In this document: one piece after another, positions 1 through 5,773 of the stretch | Numbering within the stretch: the first letter of the stretch is position 1 | Layout of the letters: the number at the start of each line of letters is the position of its first letter | DNA from: Bacteroidales bacterium UBA2030 | GTDB taxonomy: Bacteria; Bacteroidota; Bacteroidia; Bacteroidales; TTA-H9 | Assembly: GCA_002332755.1 (NCBI GenBank) | Contig: DDBO01000064.1 | Location: 1-6,461 of the forward strand | Length of the DNA: 6,461 nucleotides | Reading direction: 5' to 3' | Notes under the pieces: model-generated | Seen by the model: the letters and a program-made list of their open reading frames with translations, nothing else | Told to the model about the DNA's origin: nothing | The model's database searches: none | Position numbers and translations under genes: made by a program

Positions 1-128
1 ATTCCCTTATTAATGAGATGAGAGGAGATATCAAAGTGAAATCCAAACTTGGAGAAGGTACTTTGTTCACTGTGACCCTTCCTTTGATTGGGAACAATAA
101 AATTAAACCCGCAGATAAATACATTTGA
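1..128 (+). CDS. Sensor histidine kinase, C-terminal fragment
   Basis: Only the last 41 codons are inside the window (reading frame begins at base 3, TGA at 126-128). The visible part contains 'KSKLGEGTLFTVTLPL', which is the G2 box and final beta strand of a GHKL (HATPase_c) ATP-binding domain, the end of the catalytic domain of histidine kinases. A 13-residue polar tail follows it. The DHp histidine, N, G1 and F boxes and any sensor domain lie upstream, so the signal sensed cannot be told. The response regulator gene starts 17 bases after the stop on the same strand, so the two almost certainly form a two-component operon in which this kinase phosphorylates the downstream receiver. The match to the family is clear despite the short length; the pairing is inferred from position. 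Confidence 0.88.
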   Translation, partial: SLINEMRGDIKVKSKLGEGTLFTVTLPLIGNNKIKPADKYI

Positions 129-145
129 AATTCAAAGCGCTGAAA

Positions 146-1543
146 ATGAAAGAAAAACTTAATATACTGATTGTAGATGATGAGGCAGATATACGTAAGG
201 AACTCGAAGAGATGCTTCAAGTGCTTTACAATGCCACAGTCTTTGAAGCAGGCGACCGTGATGAAGCATGGACCCATCTTCAGCAACGGGCTTTGGATAT
301 AGTTTTTTTAGATATTAGAATGCCAGGTGTGGATGGACTTACCCTGCTTGGTGAAATAAAAGATAACTGGCCCGAAATTGAAGTTATTATTATTTCCGGC
401 CATGGGGCAATGGATTCTGTTATTCAGGCTATTCGAAGTAAGGCCACTGATTTTTTGCCCAAACCATTTACTTCAGAAGAAATTCAAGCGGCCATTGAAC
501 GTACTCAACGATTCAGAGAGCTCAAGGAACGCATTACCAATCTTGAGTCATCTTTTCAACTCCTGTCATCGGGCATTCAGAAAAAGCTGGGACACGGCTT
601 TATTGCTGAAAGCAATGCGATGAAAGAGGTGGCTGAGATGGTTCGCAAGGTAGCTCAAAGTGACAGTACAAGTGTTCTCATTATTGGAGAAAGTGGAACA
701 GGAAAAGAGCTCATTGCCCGTTCCATACATTTCCTTAGCCCTCGAAAAGACAAATATTTCTATGCTGTCAATTCTTCTGCAATTACTGAAACTTTATTTG
801 AATCTGAGTTTTTTGGGCATACTAAAGGAAGCTTTACTGGAGCCAGCGAAAACAAAACAGGTTGGTTTGAAGTTGCCAATCATGGAACACTTTTCCTCGA
901 CGAAATAGGTGATTTGCCTTTGGGACTCCAAACGAAATTTTTGCGTGTTCTGGAAGAAAAGAAAATCAGCAGAGTAGGAGCTACCCGCGAAATTGACATT
1001 GATGTGCGTATCATAGCCGCAACAAACCAGGATCTTGAAAAGCTCACCGAAGAGAAGCGTTTTCGGCTTGATCTCTATCACCGCCTAAGCACATTTATCA
1101 TTCACGTGCCCCCATTACGCGAACGAAAGGAAGATATCCCCTTGCTTTTAAATTATTTTACTGAAGAATTTTCACGTAAACTCAACAAAAAAATCAGAGG
1201 AATTGAAGTGAAAGCAGTAGAAATGCTCATGGAATATCACTTTCCTGGAAACGTTCGCGAATTGCGCAATATGGTCGAACGTGCTGTCATCCTTTGCGAA
1301 AAGGATCGCTTGCGACTTAGTGATTTTCAAACTACCCGTGCCCTCCAGCAGCGAAGTAAACCTGGTAACGGTGATTTTGAAACCTTAAACCTCGAAGAGT
1401 TGGAAAAAGCCGCAATTATTAAAGCTATTAAAAAAGCGAATTATAATAAATCGGCTGCTGCTCGAATGCTAAATATCTCATTTCAATCGCTCGACAGAAG
1501 AATCAAAAAATACAATCTCACTTTTGACCAACGCCTTACTTGA
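146..1543 (+). CDS. NtrC-family sigma-54-dependent response regulator
   Basis: This is a 465-aa cytoplasmic transcription activator that, when phosphorylated, should oligomerise and use ATP to open sigma-54 promoters. The order is receiver domain (about 5-120), linker helix (about 120-148), AAA+ domain (about 152-390) and Fis-type HTH (about 423-457). Receiver residues are D11/D12, phosphoacceptor D56, S84 and K106. The AAA+ part has Walker A GESGTGKE (181-188), the sigma-54 contact loop GSFTGA (228-233, Ser in place of the commoner Ala) and Walker B GTLFLDE (247-253). It also has an RLDLYHRL segment with the PPLRER motif and the FPGNVRELRN lid motif. The HTH reads 'NYNKSAAARMLNIS'. The open frame extends back to a TTG at 125 overlapping the kinase stop, but ATG 146 places the start just before the first receiver strand and is preferred. 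Length and architecture are normal for the family. Its targets are not apparent; no correctly spaced -24/-12 site was found in this window. Confidence 0.95.
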   Translation: MKEKLNILIVDDEADIRKELEEMLQVLYNATVFEAGDRDEAWTHLQQRALDIVFLDIRMPGVDGLTLLGEIKDNWPEIEVIIISGHGAMDSVIQAIRSKATDFLPKPFTSEEIQAAIERTQRFRELKERITNLESSFQLLSSGIQKKLGHGFIAESNAMKEVAEMVRKVAQSDSTSVLIIGESGTGKELIARSIHFLSPRKDKYFYAVNSSAITETLFESEFFGHTKGSFTGASENKTGWFEVANHGTLFLDEIGDLPLGLQTKFLRVLEEKKISRVGATREIDIDVRIIAATNQDLEKLTEEKRFRLDLYHRLSTFIIHVPPLRERKEDIPLLLNYFTEEFSRKLNKKIRGIEVKAVEMLMEYHFPGNVRELRNMVERAVILCEKDRLRLSDFQTTRALQQRSKPGNGDFETLNLEELEKAAIIKAIKKANYNKSAAARMLNISFQSLDRRIKKYNLTFDQRLT

Positions 1544-1901
1544 GAGCCCCTCCCATACAATGAATGATACATTTCCGGCAATTGTTGCATCTCGAGGCGT
1601 CAATGGTGAGGGTTCCTGAAAATAAGCGCACAGCCTTTTGTGGACAAAGCCTTTCACATCGACGACAATCTCTGCAAAATCTTTTATCATAAACGGGTCT
1701 CACTTTTTTAAAACCCCCTTGTTCGCCATAATTGTGATCCGAATTACCAGTATCTTTTCTATGGACAGTTTCCCTTTTATTGTGCGGGTTGTTTATAGCA
1801 AACCACTGACCGTGATAAGTGTACCACGATGCACCACATAAAGGGCAGGTTATAACTCCTGCTACATTTTCGGTTAAAATTTGCCTGCAACACTCATCCA
1901 T
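1536..1901 (-). CDS. 2[4Fe-4S] ferredoxin-like protein with N-terminal CxxC knuckle
   Basis: This 121-aa protein has two Fe-S motifs at its C-terminus: C76-x2-C79-x2-C82-x3-C86-P and C105-x2-C108-x2-C111-x3-C115-M. That is the bacterial 2[4Fe-4S] ferredoxin pattern, so electron transfer is the likely role. The usual Pro after the last cysteine is Met. The N-terminal part has C4, C5 and 'TCPLCG' (C19, C22), which looks like half of a zinc ribbon, followed by an aromatic stretch and a polar linker (about 38-70). The start at ATG 1901 is the only ATG in this frame after the upstream in-frame stop and has no Shine-Dalgarno. A neighbouring frame holds a matching CPxC knuckle just upstream (see 1894-1974), so the true N-terminus may be longer and frameshifted. 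The 3' end overlaps the convergent regulator gene by 8 bp. It diverges from a receiver/radical SAM operon, and supplying electrons to that enzyme is possible but only inferred. Confidence 0.8.
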   Translation of the reverse strand: MDECCRQILTENVAGVITCPLCGASWYTYHGQWFAINNPHNKRETVHRKDTGNSDHNYGEQGGFKKVRPVYDKRFCRDCRRCERLCPQKAVRLFSGTLTIDASRCNNCRKCIIHCMGGALK

Positions 1902-1974
1902 AGTACTGTAAACAATGAGGACAACATTTAGTTGAAGCCTCCTCTAAAAATGCATAATTTTGCAGTATATTCAT
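1894..1974 (-). other. Possible frameshifted N-terminal extension of the ferredoxin-like gene
   Basis: A 26-codon open frame begins at ATG 1974 and ends with TGA at 1896-1894, overlapping the ATG of the ferredoxin-like gene (1901) by 8 bp. Its last residues are 'STKCCPHCLQYYG'. Joined through a +1 shift to the downstream frame, CPHC would sit about 22 residues before CPLC, the normal spacing of the two knuckles of a zinc ribbon. The downstream protein on its own has only one knuckle. This suggests one gene broken by a real frameshift or a sequence error. Against it, the same bases contain the apparent -7 box of the opposite-strand operon, and its ATG lies only nine bases from the divergent start codon, leaving no room for its own promoter outside coding sequence. 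It could also be chance. Confidence 0.35.
1932..1962 (+). promoter_or_regulatory. Bacteroidota-type promoter for the receiver/radical SAM operon
   Basis: TAATTTTG at 1955-1962 matches the Bacteroidota -7 consensus TAnnTTTG, and a TTG at 1932-1934 lies 20 bp upstream, about where the -33 element belongs. Transcription would start near 1968, some 15 bases before ATG 1984. This also argues against the TTG at 1960 being the start codon, since it would lie inside the -7 box. Seen by eye, not experimentally supported. Confidence 0.5.
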
Positions 1975-1983
1975 TATCAAAAT

Positions 1984-2358
1984 ATGGCATGCCACACAAT
2001 TCTCATTGTTGAAGACGATCTGATTAACCAAAAACTTGTACAAACAATATTGCATAACCTTGGCTATGCTACACGTATTGCTGACAATGGCTTGCAAGCT
2101 TACGAAATTGCTAGCTCAGGTGAGGTTTGTGCTGTTTTGATGGACATAGAGCTTCCCTTGCTGGATGGAATAAAAACCGTTCAAAGAATCAGAGAATATG
2201 AGAGGAAGAATGGAGGCCATATCCCTATTATCGCCATGACAAATTATTCAGACAAAGAAAGGCGACAAGAGTATTTGCGCTCAGGAATGGATGGCTGCCT
2301 GAGTAAACCTTTCAAACCTTTTGAACTTGCTGAGATTCTAAAAAACTATGGTATTTGA
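1984..2358 (+). CDS. Stand-alone receiver-domain response regulator (CheY-like)
   Basis: This 124-aa protein consists of one receiver domain and nothing else. Visible landmarks are the acidic pair D11/D12 in 'ILIVEDDLINQ', phosphoacceptor D54 in 'VLMDIELPLLDG', T86 in 'IIAMTNYS' and K108 in 'LSKPF'. The sequence style (EDDLINQKL and SGMDGCLSKPF) is that of receiver domains in hybrid histidine kinases rather than DNA-binding regulators, so it may act as a phosphorelay carrier or through protein contact. No kinase is adjacent; the partner is unknown. The frame extends back to a TTG at 1960, but that overlaps the likely promoter, so ATG 1984 is chosen. The TGA is followed after two bases by the ATG of the radical SAM gene, so the two are very likely co-transcribed and translationally coupled. 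Confidence 0.92.
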   Translation: MACHTILIVEDDLINQKLVQTILHNLGYATRIADNGLQAYEIASSGEVCAVLMDIELPLLDGIKTVQRIREYERKNGGHIPIIAMTNYSDKERRQEYLRSGMDGCLSKPFKPFELAEILKNYGI

Positions 2359-2360
2359 AT

Positions 2361-3299
2361 ATGTCGACTCATCCTTATTTTACAGAGTTCGATGCATGCC
2401 GCATTTGTCCCAGAAAATGTGGAGTTAATAGAAACCAAGGGAGAAGGGGTACATGCGGATTGGATGCCCGGTTAGCCGTTGCCTCAATAGTCAGGCATAG
2501 AGGGGAGGAGCCACCGGTGAGTGGGCCCAATGGTATCGCCAATGTATTTTTTATGCATTGCAATTTGCAGTGTGCTTATTGTCAGAATTTTCAAATCAGC
2601 AGTACCACTTGCTCAACTGATGGGTTCATTTTTACAGTTGAACAAGCTTGTGACGAAATTGCAAGATTGCTTGATTCGGGATGTGGAGCTGTTGGTTTTG
2701 TATCTCCTTCACACTATATTCCTTACGTGAAAGTTATAGTGTCCGAAATCAGACACAGAGGATACAATGTCCCCTTCGTTTACAATACGAATGCTTATGA
2801 TTTGGTAGAGCAAATTCGTGACCTCGAAGAATATATTGACGTATGGCTTCCTGATTTTAAATATGCACAAACTGATTTGGGCCGCAAACTGAGCCGCGTT
2901 CCTGACTACCCTCAGGTTGCGCTTTCAGCCTTAAAAGAGATGTACCGGCAAAAAGGTAATACACTAATTATTAATGAACACGGATATGCTGAATCAGGGA
3001 TTATTATAAGGCACCTGGTTTTACCTGGCCATATAGATAATAGCTTACAAGTGCTCGACACTATTGCCTGGGAGTTAAGCACAGGTATACATATTAGCCT
3101 CATGTCGCAATACAATCCCGCATTTTATCAGGGTGAAGAGATTTCACTCAAACGCCCTCTTAACTTCCATGAATATTCGGAAGTTGTGGAAAAATTTCAT
3201 GAATTGGGATTTTACCGAGGCTGGATCCAGGACATGGATAGTTTTGGCCATTACAATCCTGACTTTGAACAGGAGCATCCTTTTGAAACGACGAAATAG
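2361..3299 (+). CDS. PflX-type radical SAM protein (COG1313-like)
   Basis: This 312-aa enzyme has the radical SAM cluster motif C67-x3-C71-x2-C74 in 'FFMHCNLQCAYCQNF', which binds a [4Fe-4S] cluster that cleaves S-adenosylmethionine. An N-terminal cysteine set precedes it: 'CRICPRKCG' (C13, C16, C20) and 'GTCG' (C32), typical of the PflX group related to pyruvate formate-lyase activating enzymes. The family's substrate is not established, so an activase-like role is only suggested by homology. Later landmarks include 'GFVSPSHY', 'YNTNAYD', 'WLPDFKYA', 'RHLVLPGH' and 'SLMSQYNPA', all in the order expected for the family, and the length is normal. ATG 2361 is chosen over a TTG at 2355 that overlaps the preceding stop. 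No glycyl radical enzyme is in the window. The gene ends one base before the stop codon of the convergent gene. Confidence 0.92.
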   Translation: MSTHPYFTEFDACRICPRKCGVNRNQGRRGTCGLDARLAVASIVRHRGEEPPVSGPNGIANVFFMHCNLQCAYCQNFQISSTTCSTDGFIFTVEQACDEIARLLDSGCGAVGFVSPSHYIPYVKVIVSEIRHRGYNVPFVYNTNAYDLVEQIRDLEEYIDVWLPDFKYAQTDLGRKLSRVPDYPQVALSALKEMYRQKGNTLIINEHGYAESGIIIRHLVLPGHIDNSLQVLDTIAWELSTGIHISLMSQYNPAFYQGEEISLKRPLNFHEYSEVVEKFHELGFYRGWIQDMDSFGHYNPDFEQEHPFETTK

Positions 3300-3300
3300 T

Positions 3301-4467
3301 TTACCCTGCTGCTTTTTGTTGACCGAAATTTTGTTTGGGCTTTAATATCTGATTTACAGGTGTAAAATGTTCCCGAAGCAAGGGCCAATTTTCAGGAAAC
3401 TGACGCAAAAGCTCCTGAATGCGATCATGGTGTTTCTTTATGGCATCGCTAATGGCTGGTGCCGATATGGGTTTATCGCAAAACAAACCGAGGTTTTTCC
3501 CAGTAACCGGAAGATTTTTCTCGATAACCTGCCGTGTGGCTTGTTCAAGGCGGTTAAGCAATTCAAGGGTTCGCTGAATTTTATCATCGTGTTTCTTTTC
3601 ATCTGCTTTCCCTTGAGCTTTCGATTTGATTTCATGCCCATCAAAGCGGAGGTGCCAATCGTAAATTGTTATCTCCTTGCTTGTCCCTTCATTTAATGTA
3701 TGGGCAAAAATGCAGGCTTCAACGATTGCCTTCCGCAGTAAGGTAATGTCGCCTGAATAGTTTCTTATCAACAATTCTGCTTCTGAGGACAAATGGATTT
3801 TTATACCTTTTTGGAGGGCGTATTCCCCAATGATATCCAATGCCAGGTTTATCAGGCTTTGGCCAATATTTTTTTGCATACTTTCCAAGCGGGAGCGTTC
3901 CTGTTGAATTTTTTGGGCCAGGAATCGGGTATTGGCTACAAAGCGCTGAAAATGATGTGAGTCGTTTTGATAGGACTGAAGCAAAGTGAGGCTTACTCTA
4001 TAAGCCATTTCTGCCAATAGATCCTTGCGCGCTGTGTCAAGTTCTTGAAGTCCTGCATTGACCCCTTTGATAATTTTTCGGGGGTCGAAAAACAAATAGA
4101 GTAAGTCACGATTTGAATCATCAGGATTGCTTAAACGTAATACCAAGATGTTGCGTTGAAATTCATCAAAAATAACTGGAACATAATTACTTCTGCGGGT
4201 TTCGAAAGGCAAATCTTTATTTACCAACCATTCGTACGACTTCATTTCTCTCCGACGAGTAAAAAAATAGCCGTAAAATTCATGAATATCCAAAGGTTCA
4301 GCTTTCGTTTTCTCCTCCGCTGATATCATTAGAGAATAAGCCTGAAGCTTATTTAAATCTCGATTATAAAACACGGTTAATAAGCGTTCGAGCCCCGAGA
4401 AAGCCTCTGAAGCAAAATGAAGCAAGCGCAACATAGGGTGCTCGTAAAAAGGTAAGTCGGCGCTCAT
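3301..4467 (-). CDS. Hypothetical regulator: sigma-54-activator-like lid and HTH without ATPase core
   Basis: This 388-aa protein has no family I can name. Residues about 60-135 are a mixed alpha/beta stretch ('NILVLRLSNPDD...DLLYLFFDP') that could be a GAF- or PAS-like sensory fold. Residues 140-205 are long charged helices, likely coiled coil. Residues 215-272 ('GIKIHLSSEAELLIRNYSGD', 'LLRKAIVEACIFA', 'EITIYDWHL') follow the layout of the helical lid after the AAA+ core in NtrC-type activators (beta-x-EA-x-LL-x-Y-x-G-N/D-x-x-x-LR ... I-x-D). Residues 298-350 ('VIEKNLPVTGKNLGLF', 'PISAPAISDAIKKH') look like a helix-turn-helix. No Walker A, Walker B or GAFTGA loop is present, so ATP-driven activation is not expected. 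No signal peptide or membrane segment is seen. It probably binds DNA and may control itself and the divergent gene through the TTAAG array upstream. The coding frame is secure; the function is inferred. Confidence 0.82.
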   Translation of the reverse strand: MSADLPFYEHPMLRLLHFASEAFSGLERLLTVFYNRDLNKLQAYSLMISAEEKTKAEPLDIHEFYGYFFTRRREMKSYEWLVNKDLPFETRRSNYVPVIFDEFQRNILVLRLSNPDDSNRDLLYLFFDPRKIIKGVNAGLQELDTARKDLLAEMAYRVSLTLLQSYQNDSHHFQRFVANTRFLAQKIQQERSRLESMQKNIGQSLINLALDIIGEYALQKGIKIHLSSEAELLIRNYSGDITLLRKAIVEACIFAHTLNEGTSKEITIYDWHLRFDGHEIKSKAQGKADEKKHDDKIQRTLELLNRLEQATRQVIEKNLPVTGKNLGLFCDKPISAPAISDAIKKHHDRIQELLRQFPENWPLLREHFTPVNQILKPKQNFGQQKAAG

Positions 4468-4492
4468 TAACAGATTACTATATGTTTATTCA

Positions 4493-4500
4493 CAAAGATA
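4493..4500 (-). promoter_or_regulatory. -7 promoter box for the 388-aa regulator gene
   Basis: On the minus strand this reads TATCTTTG, an exact TAnnTTTG match, 25 bases before ATG 4467. The -33 region is not a good TTTG match; it falls instead in the TTAA-rich array that begins at 4502, as would be expected for a promoter governed by a bound regulator. Confidence 0.45.
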
Positions 4501-4501
4501 A

Positions 4502-4605
4502 TTAAATTAAGCAAAGTTAATTCAGTTAAGTTAAATTTTGGCACAATTAAGCAGCTTAATGAAGTTAAACTTAATTCTCAATTAAGCGAAATAACAGACT
4601 TAATT
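4502..4605. repeat. TTAA-centred repeat array, candidate shared operator
   Basis: About 100 bp between two divergent genes is filled with a short element. AATTAAGC occurs on the plus strand at 4505-4512, 4545-4552 and 4580-4587. AATTAAGT occurs on the minus strand at 4569-4576 and 4598-4605. GTTAA occurs at 4516, 4525, 4530 and 4564. Counting through to 4651 there are 14 TTAA tetranucleotides. The stretch is about 22% GC, for which a hand estimate gives roughly three by chance. Several TTAA cores are 9-10 bp apart (4507, 4517, 4526 and 4547, 4556, 4565), close to one helical turn. TAnnTTTG boxes flank the array and point outward on both sides. The simplest reading is a cooperative binding region for a regulator, plausibly the adjacent HTH protein. 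Confidence 0.6.
4546..4560. promoter_or_regulatory. 15-bp perfect inverted repeat in the array (operator candidate)
   Basis: ATTAAGC-A-GCTTAAT has two perfect 7-bp arms around one base and lies at the centre of the TTAA array. A second, shorter dyad of the same type, AAGTT-A-AACTT, lies at 4562-4572. Such odd-length symmetry suits a dimeric HTH protein. The protein that binds is not known. Confidence 0.5.
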
Positions 4606-4631
4606 GTCTATTTTACAGCATCATAATAGAT

Positions 4632-4639
4632 TAATTTTG
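4632..4639 (+). promoter_or_regulatory. -7 promoter box for the 89-aa gene
   Basis: TAATTTTG matches TAnnTTTG and lies 25 bases before ATG 4665, the same distance as in the divergent promoter. A TTTT run at 4611-4614 is a weak -33 candidate with 17 bp between. It is on the far side of the TTAA array from the other promoter, making the arrangement nearly symmetrical. Confidence 0.45.
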
Positions 4640-4664
4640 CTTAAAAATTAATTTCAGAAAAAGT

Positions 4665-4934
4665 ATGCGTAGTGAAATATTTAGAGAGATTGAGGAGAGT
4701 AGACGCCGTTTTCTCGACGAAGCTGCTGCAGCATTAAATACAAATCTGACTTATTTCATACCTTTGGAAGGAAATACCTTGCATAACGAAAAAATGGAGG
4801 AACCATTTTATGAAGAAAGCCCTGGAACCGATGAGAAAAAAATATTTCCTTCCGAAAATCCAGAAAAGACCTCCTCATCCAGACGACTAAAACTTCTTCA
4901 ATACTTTTCCAATTTAATCCGAGCCTACTTATAA
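4665..4934 (+). CDS. Hypothetical small protein, 89 aa
   Basis: I do not recognise this protein. It has a charged amphipathic N-terminal helix ('EIFREIEESRRRFLDEAAAAL', residues about 4-24), a short hydrophobic patch ('LTYFIPL', 28-34), an acidic and Pro/Ser-rich middle (about 42-71, likely disordered) and a basic then hydrophobic C-terminal helix ('SSRRLKLLQYFSNLIRAYL', 71-89). There is no cysteine, signal peptide or metal motif. The evidence that it is real is indirect: a well-placed -7 box 25 bases upstream, sensible codon use, a stop followed by a hairpin, and no better frame on either strand. It is divergent from the 388-aa regulator and shares the TTAA array with it, so it may be a target of that protein. 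It could still be a chance open frame. Confidence 0.5.
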   Translation: MRSEIFREIEESRRRFLDEAAAALNTNLTYFIPLEGNTLHNEKMEEPFYEESPGTDEKKIFPSENPEKTSSSRRLKLLQYFSNLIRAYL

Positions 4935-4951
4935 AAGTTAGCTTTTTATAA
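4929..4951 (+). terminator. Weak AT-rich hairpin after the 89-aa gene
   Basis: TTATAAAAG (4929-4937) pairs with CTTTTTATAA (4942-4951) around a TTAG loop, with one bulged T. It overlaps the stop codon at 4932-4934. The stem is nearly all A-T and no separate U-tract follows it, so termination would be weak. The rest of the gap up to 5066 holds nothing else I can support. Confidence 0.25.
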
Positions 4952-5066
4952 AAACGAGTATAGGTCAACCATCTGCACTTTAAAGTCGACTTCTAATTTT
5001 TAGATACTGTCCCAACCTGGATTCGAGATCCTGCATCATAAAAATTAATTCAACTTATCAGTTTTG

Positions 5067-5074
5067 TACCTTTG
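5067..5074 (+). promoter_or_regulatory. -7 promoter box (TACCTTTG) for the DUF4956/CotH-like operon
   Basis: TTTTGTACCTTTGCA at 5062-5076 contains TACCTTTG, a very typical Bacteroidota -7 sequence. No clear -33 TTTG is seen upstream. Transcription would begin near 5080, about 16 bases before ATG 5096. The box overlaps the TTG at 5072, which is therefore unlikely to be the start codon. Confidence 0.6.
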
Positions 5075-5095
5075 CATGCTTTAAAAACATCCGCA

Positions 5096-5773
5096 ATGTC
5101 AGTATTTTGTGAAACAACCTTTTGGGGCATTCCCTTTATAAACCCCGTGAATTTCATGGAGCTTTTGGTTCGGTTTATTTTCAATCTTATCTCCCTAATT
5201 ATTCTGGTTCGTTACATTTATTACGTCACTGCAAGGCGTAAAACTTACCTTTTTACCTACATGCTCATTGGCATTACCATTTTCTCATTAAGCTATTTGC
5301 TTGAAAATGTTAAACTTGAATTGGGTTTAGCTCTTGGTCTTTTTGCTGTTTTTGGCATCATTCGCTATCGGACAGATAACATGCCCATTAAAGAGATGAC
5401 CTACCTTTTTGTTGTAATTGCACTTTCCATAATTAATGCACTTACAACAGGAATCAGCATAGCTGAGCTTATTTTTACCAATGCAGCCATATTAATAGCT
5501 GTGGGACTGGGAGAGTATTTTTGGATGTACCGCCATGAGTCAAGTAAACCCATAGTGTACGATAACCTCGAATACATTAAGCCCCAAAATAAAAAGTTGT
5601 TTATTCAGGACCTTGAAAGGCGCACCGGACTAAAAATTAACAGGGTAGAGGTAGGACAAATCGATTTTAGTAAGGAAACCGTTAAGCTGGTGATTTATTA
5701 TTTTTACGACAAAAAGAAAGTAGACTTTTTTGAAGAGAAGGCATTTGATGAGAACAGTTTCCTTACCAAATAA
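5096..5773 (+). CDS. DUF4956-family inner-membrane protein
   Basis: This 225-aa protein has about five predicted membrane helices (roughly 22-44, 50-69, 76-92, 102-118 and 124-145) and a soluble C-terminal domain (about 150-225) that mixes charged helices and strands. The conserved patch 'FGIIRYRTDNMPIKEM' (86-101), between helices 3 and 4, together with the overall layout, is what I know from DUF4956 proteins, which are common in Bacteroidota and often lie beside VTC-type polyphosphate polymerase and CotH genes. The molecular function is unknown. ATG 5096 is preferred because the upstream TTG at 5072 overlaps the promoter; ATG 5156 is an alternative just before helix 1. The downstream secreted-protein gene overlaps its end by 26 bp, so the two are probably one operon. 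Assignment is by remembered family features, not by a search. Confidence 0.85.
   Translation: MSVFCETTFWGIPFINPVNFMELLVRFIFNLISLIILVRYIYYVTARRKTYLFTYMLIGITIFSLSYLLENVKLELGLALGLFAVFGIIRYRTDNMPIKEMTYLFVVIALSIINALTTGISIAELIFTNAAILIAVGLGEYFWMYRHESSKPIVYDNLEYIKPQNKKLFIQDLERRTGLKINRVEVGQIDFSKETVKLVIYYFYDKKKVDFFEEKAFDENSFLTK

Noticed and set aside
228..830. GSFTGA instead of GAFTGA in the NtrC-type regulator as a sign of lost sigma-54 contact
   Set aside because: Ser at this position is a tolerated variant and the remaining ATPase motifs are intact, so the protein is treated as functional.
1925..1945. AGGAGG (minus strand) 10 bases before an ATG at 1927
   Set aside because: The frame it would start is only 17 codons long and Bacteroidota rarely depend on such sites. 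The purine run is probably coincidental, or part of the candidate N-terminal extension.
3367..3696. 109-codon plus-strand open frame inside the 388-aa gene
   Set aside because: It lies wholly antisense to a longer convincing gene, has no promoter or recognisable motif, and its composition looks like a shadow translation.
4538..4555. TTGGCAC followed by AATTAAGC, resembling a sigma-54 -24/-12 promoter
   Set aside because: The GG and GC are 9 bases apart instead of 10 and the -12 part lacks TTGC. It is better explained as part of the AATTAAGC repeat array.
4756..4968. 70-codon minus-strand open frame opposite the 89-aa gene
   Set aside because: No domain or promoter was seen, and the plus-strand frame has the better-placed -7 box and start.
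5016..5033. CCTGGATTCGAGATCCTG resembling the T-arm of a tRNA
   Set aside because: The stem has a mismatch, the T-loop lacks the conserved pyrimidine, and no acceptor, D or anticodon arms can be found upstream.
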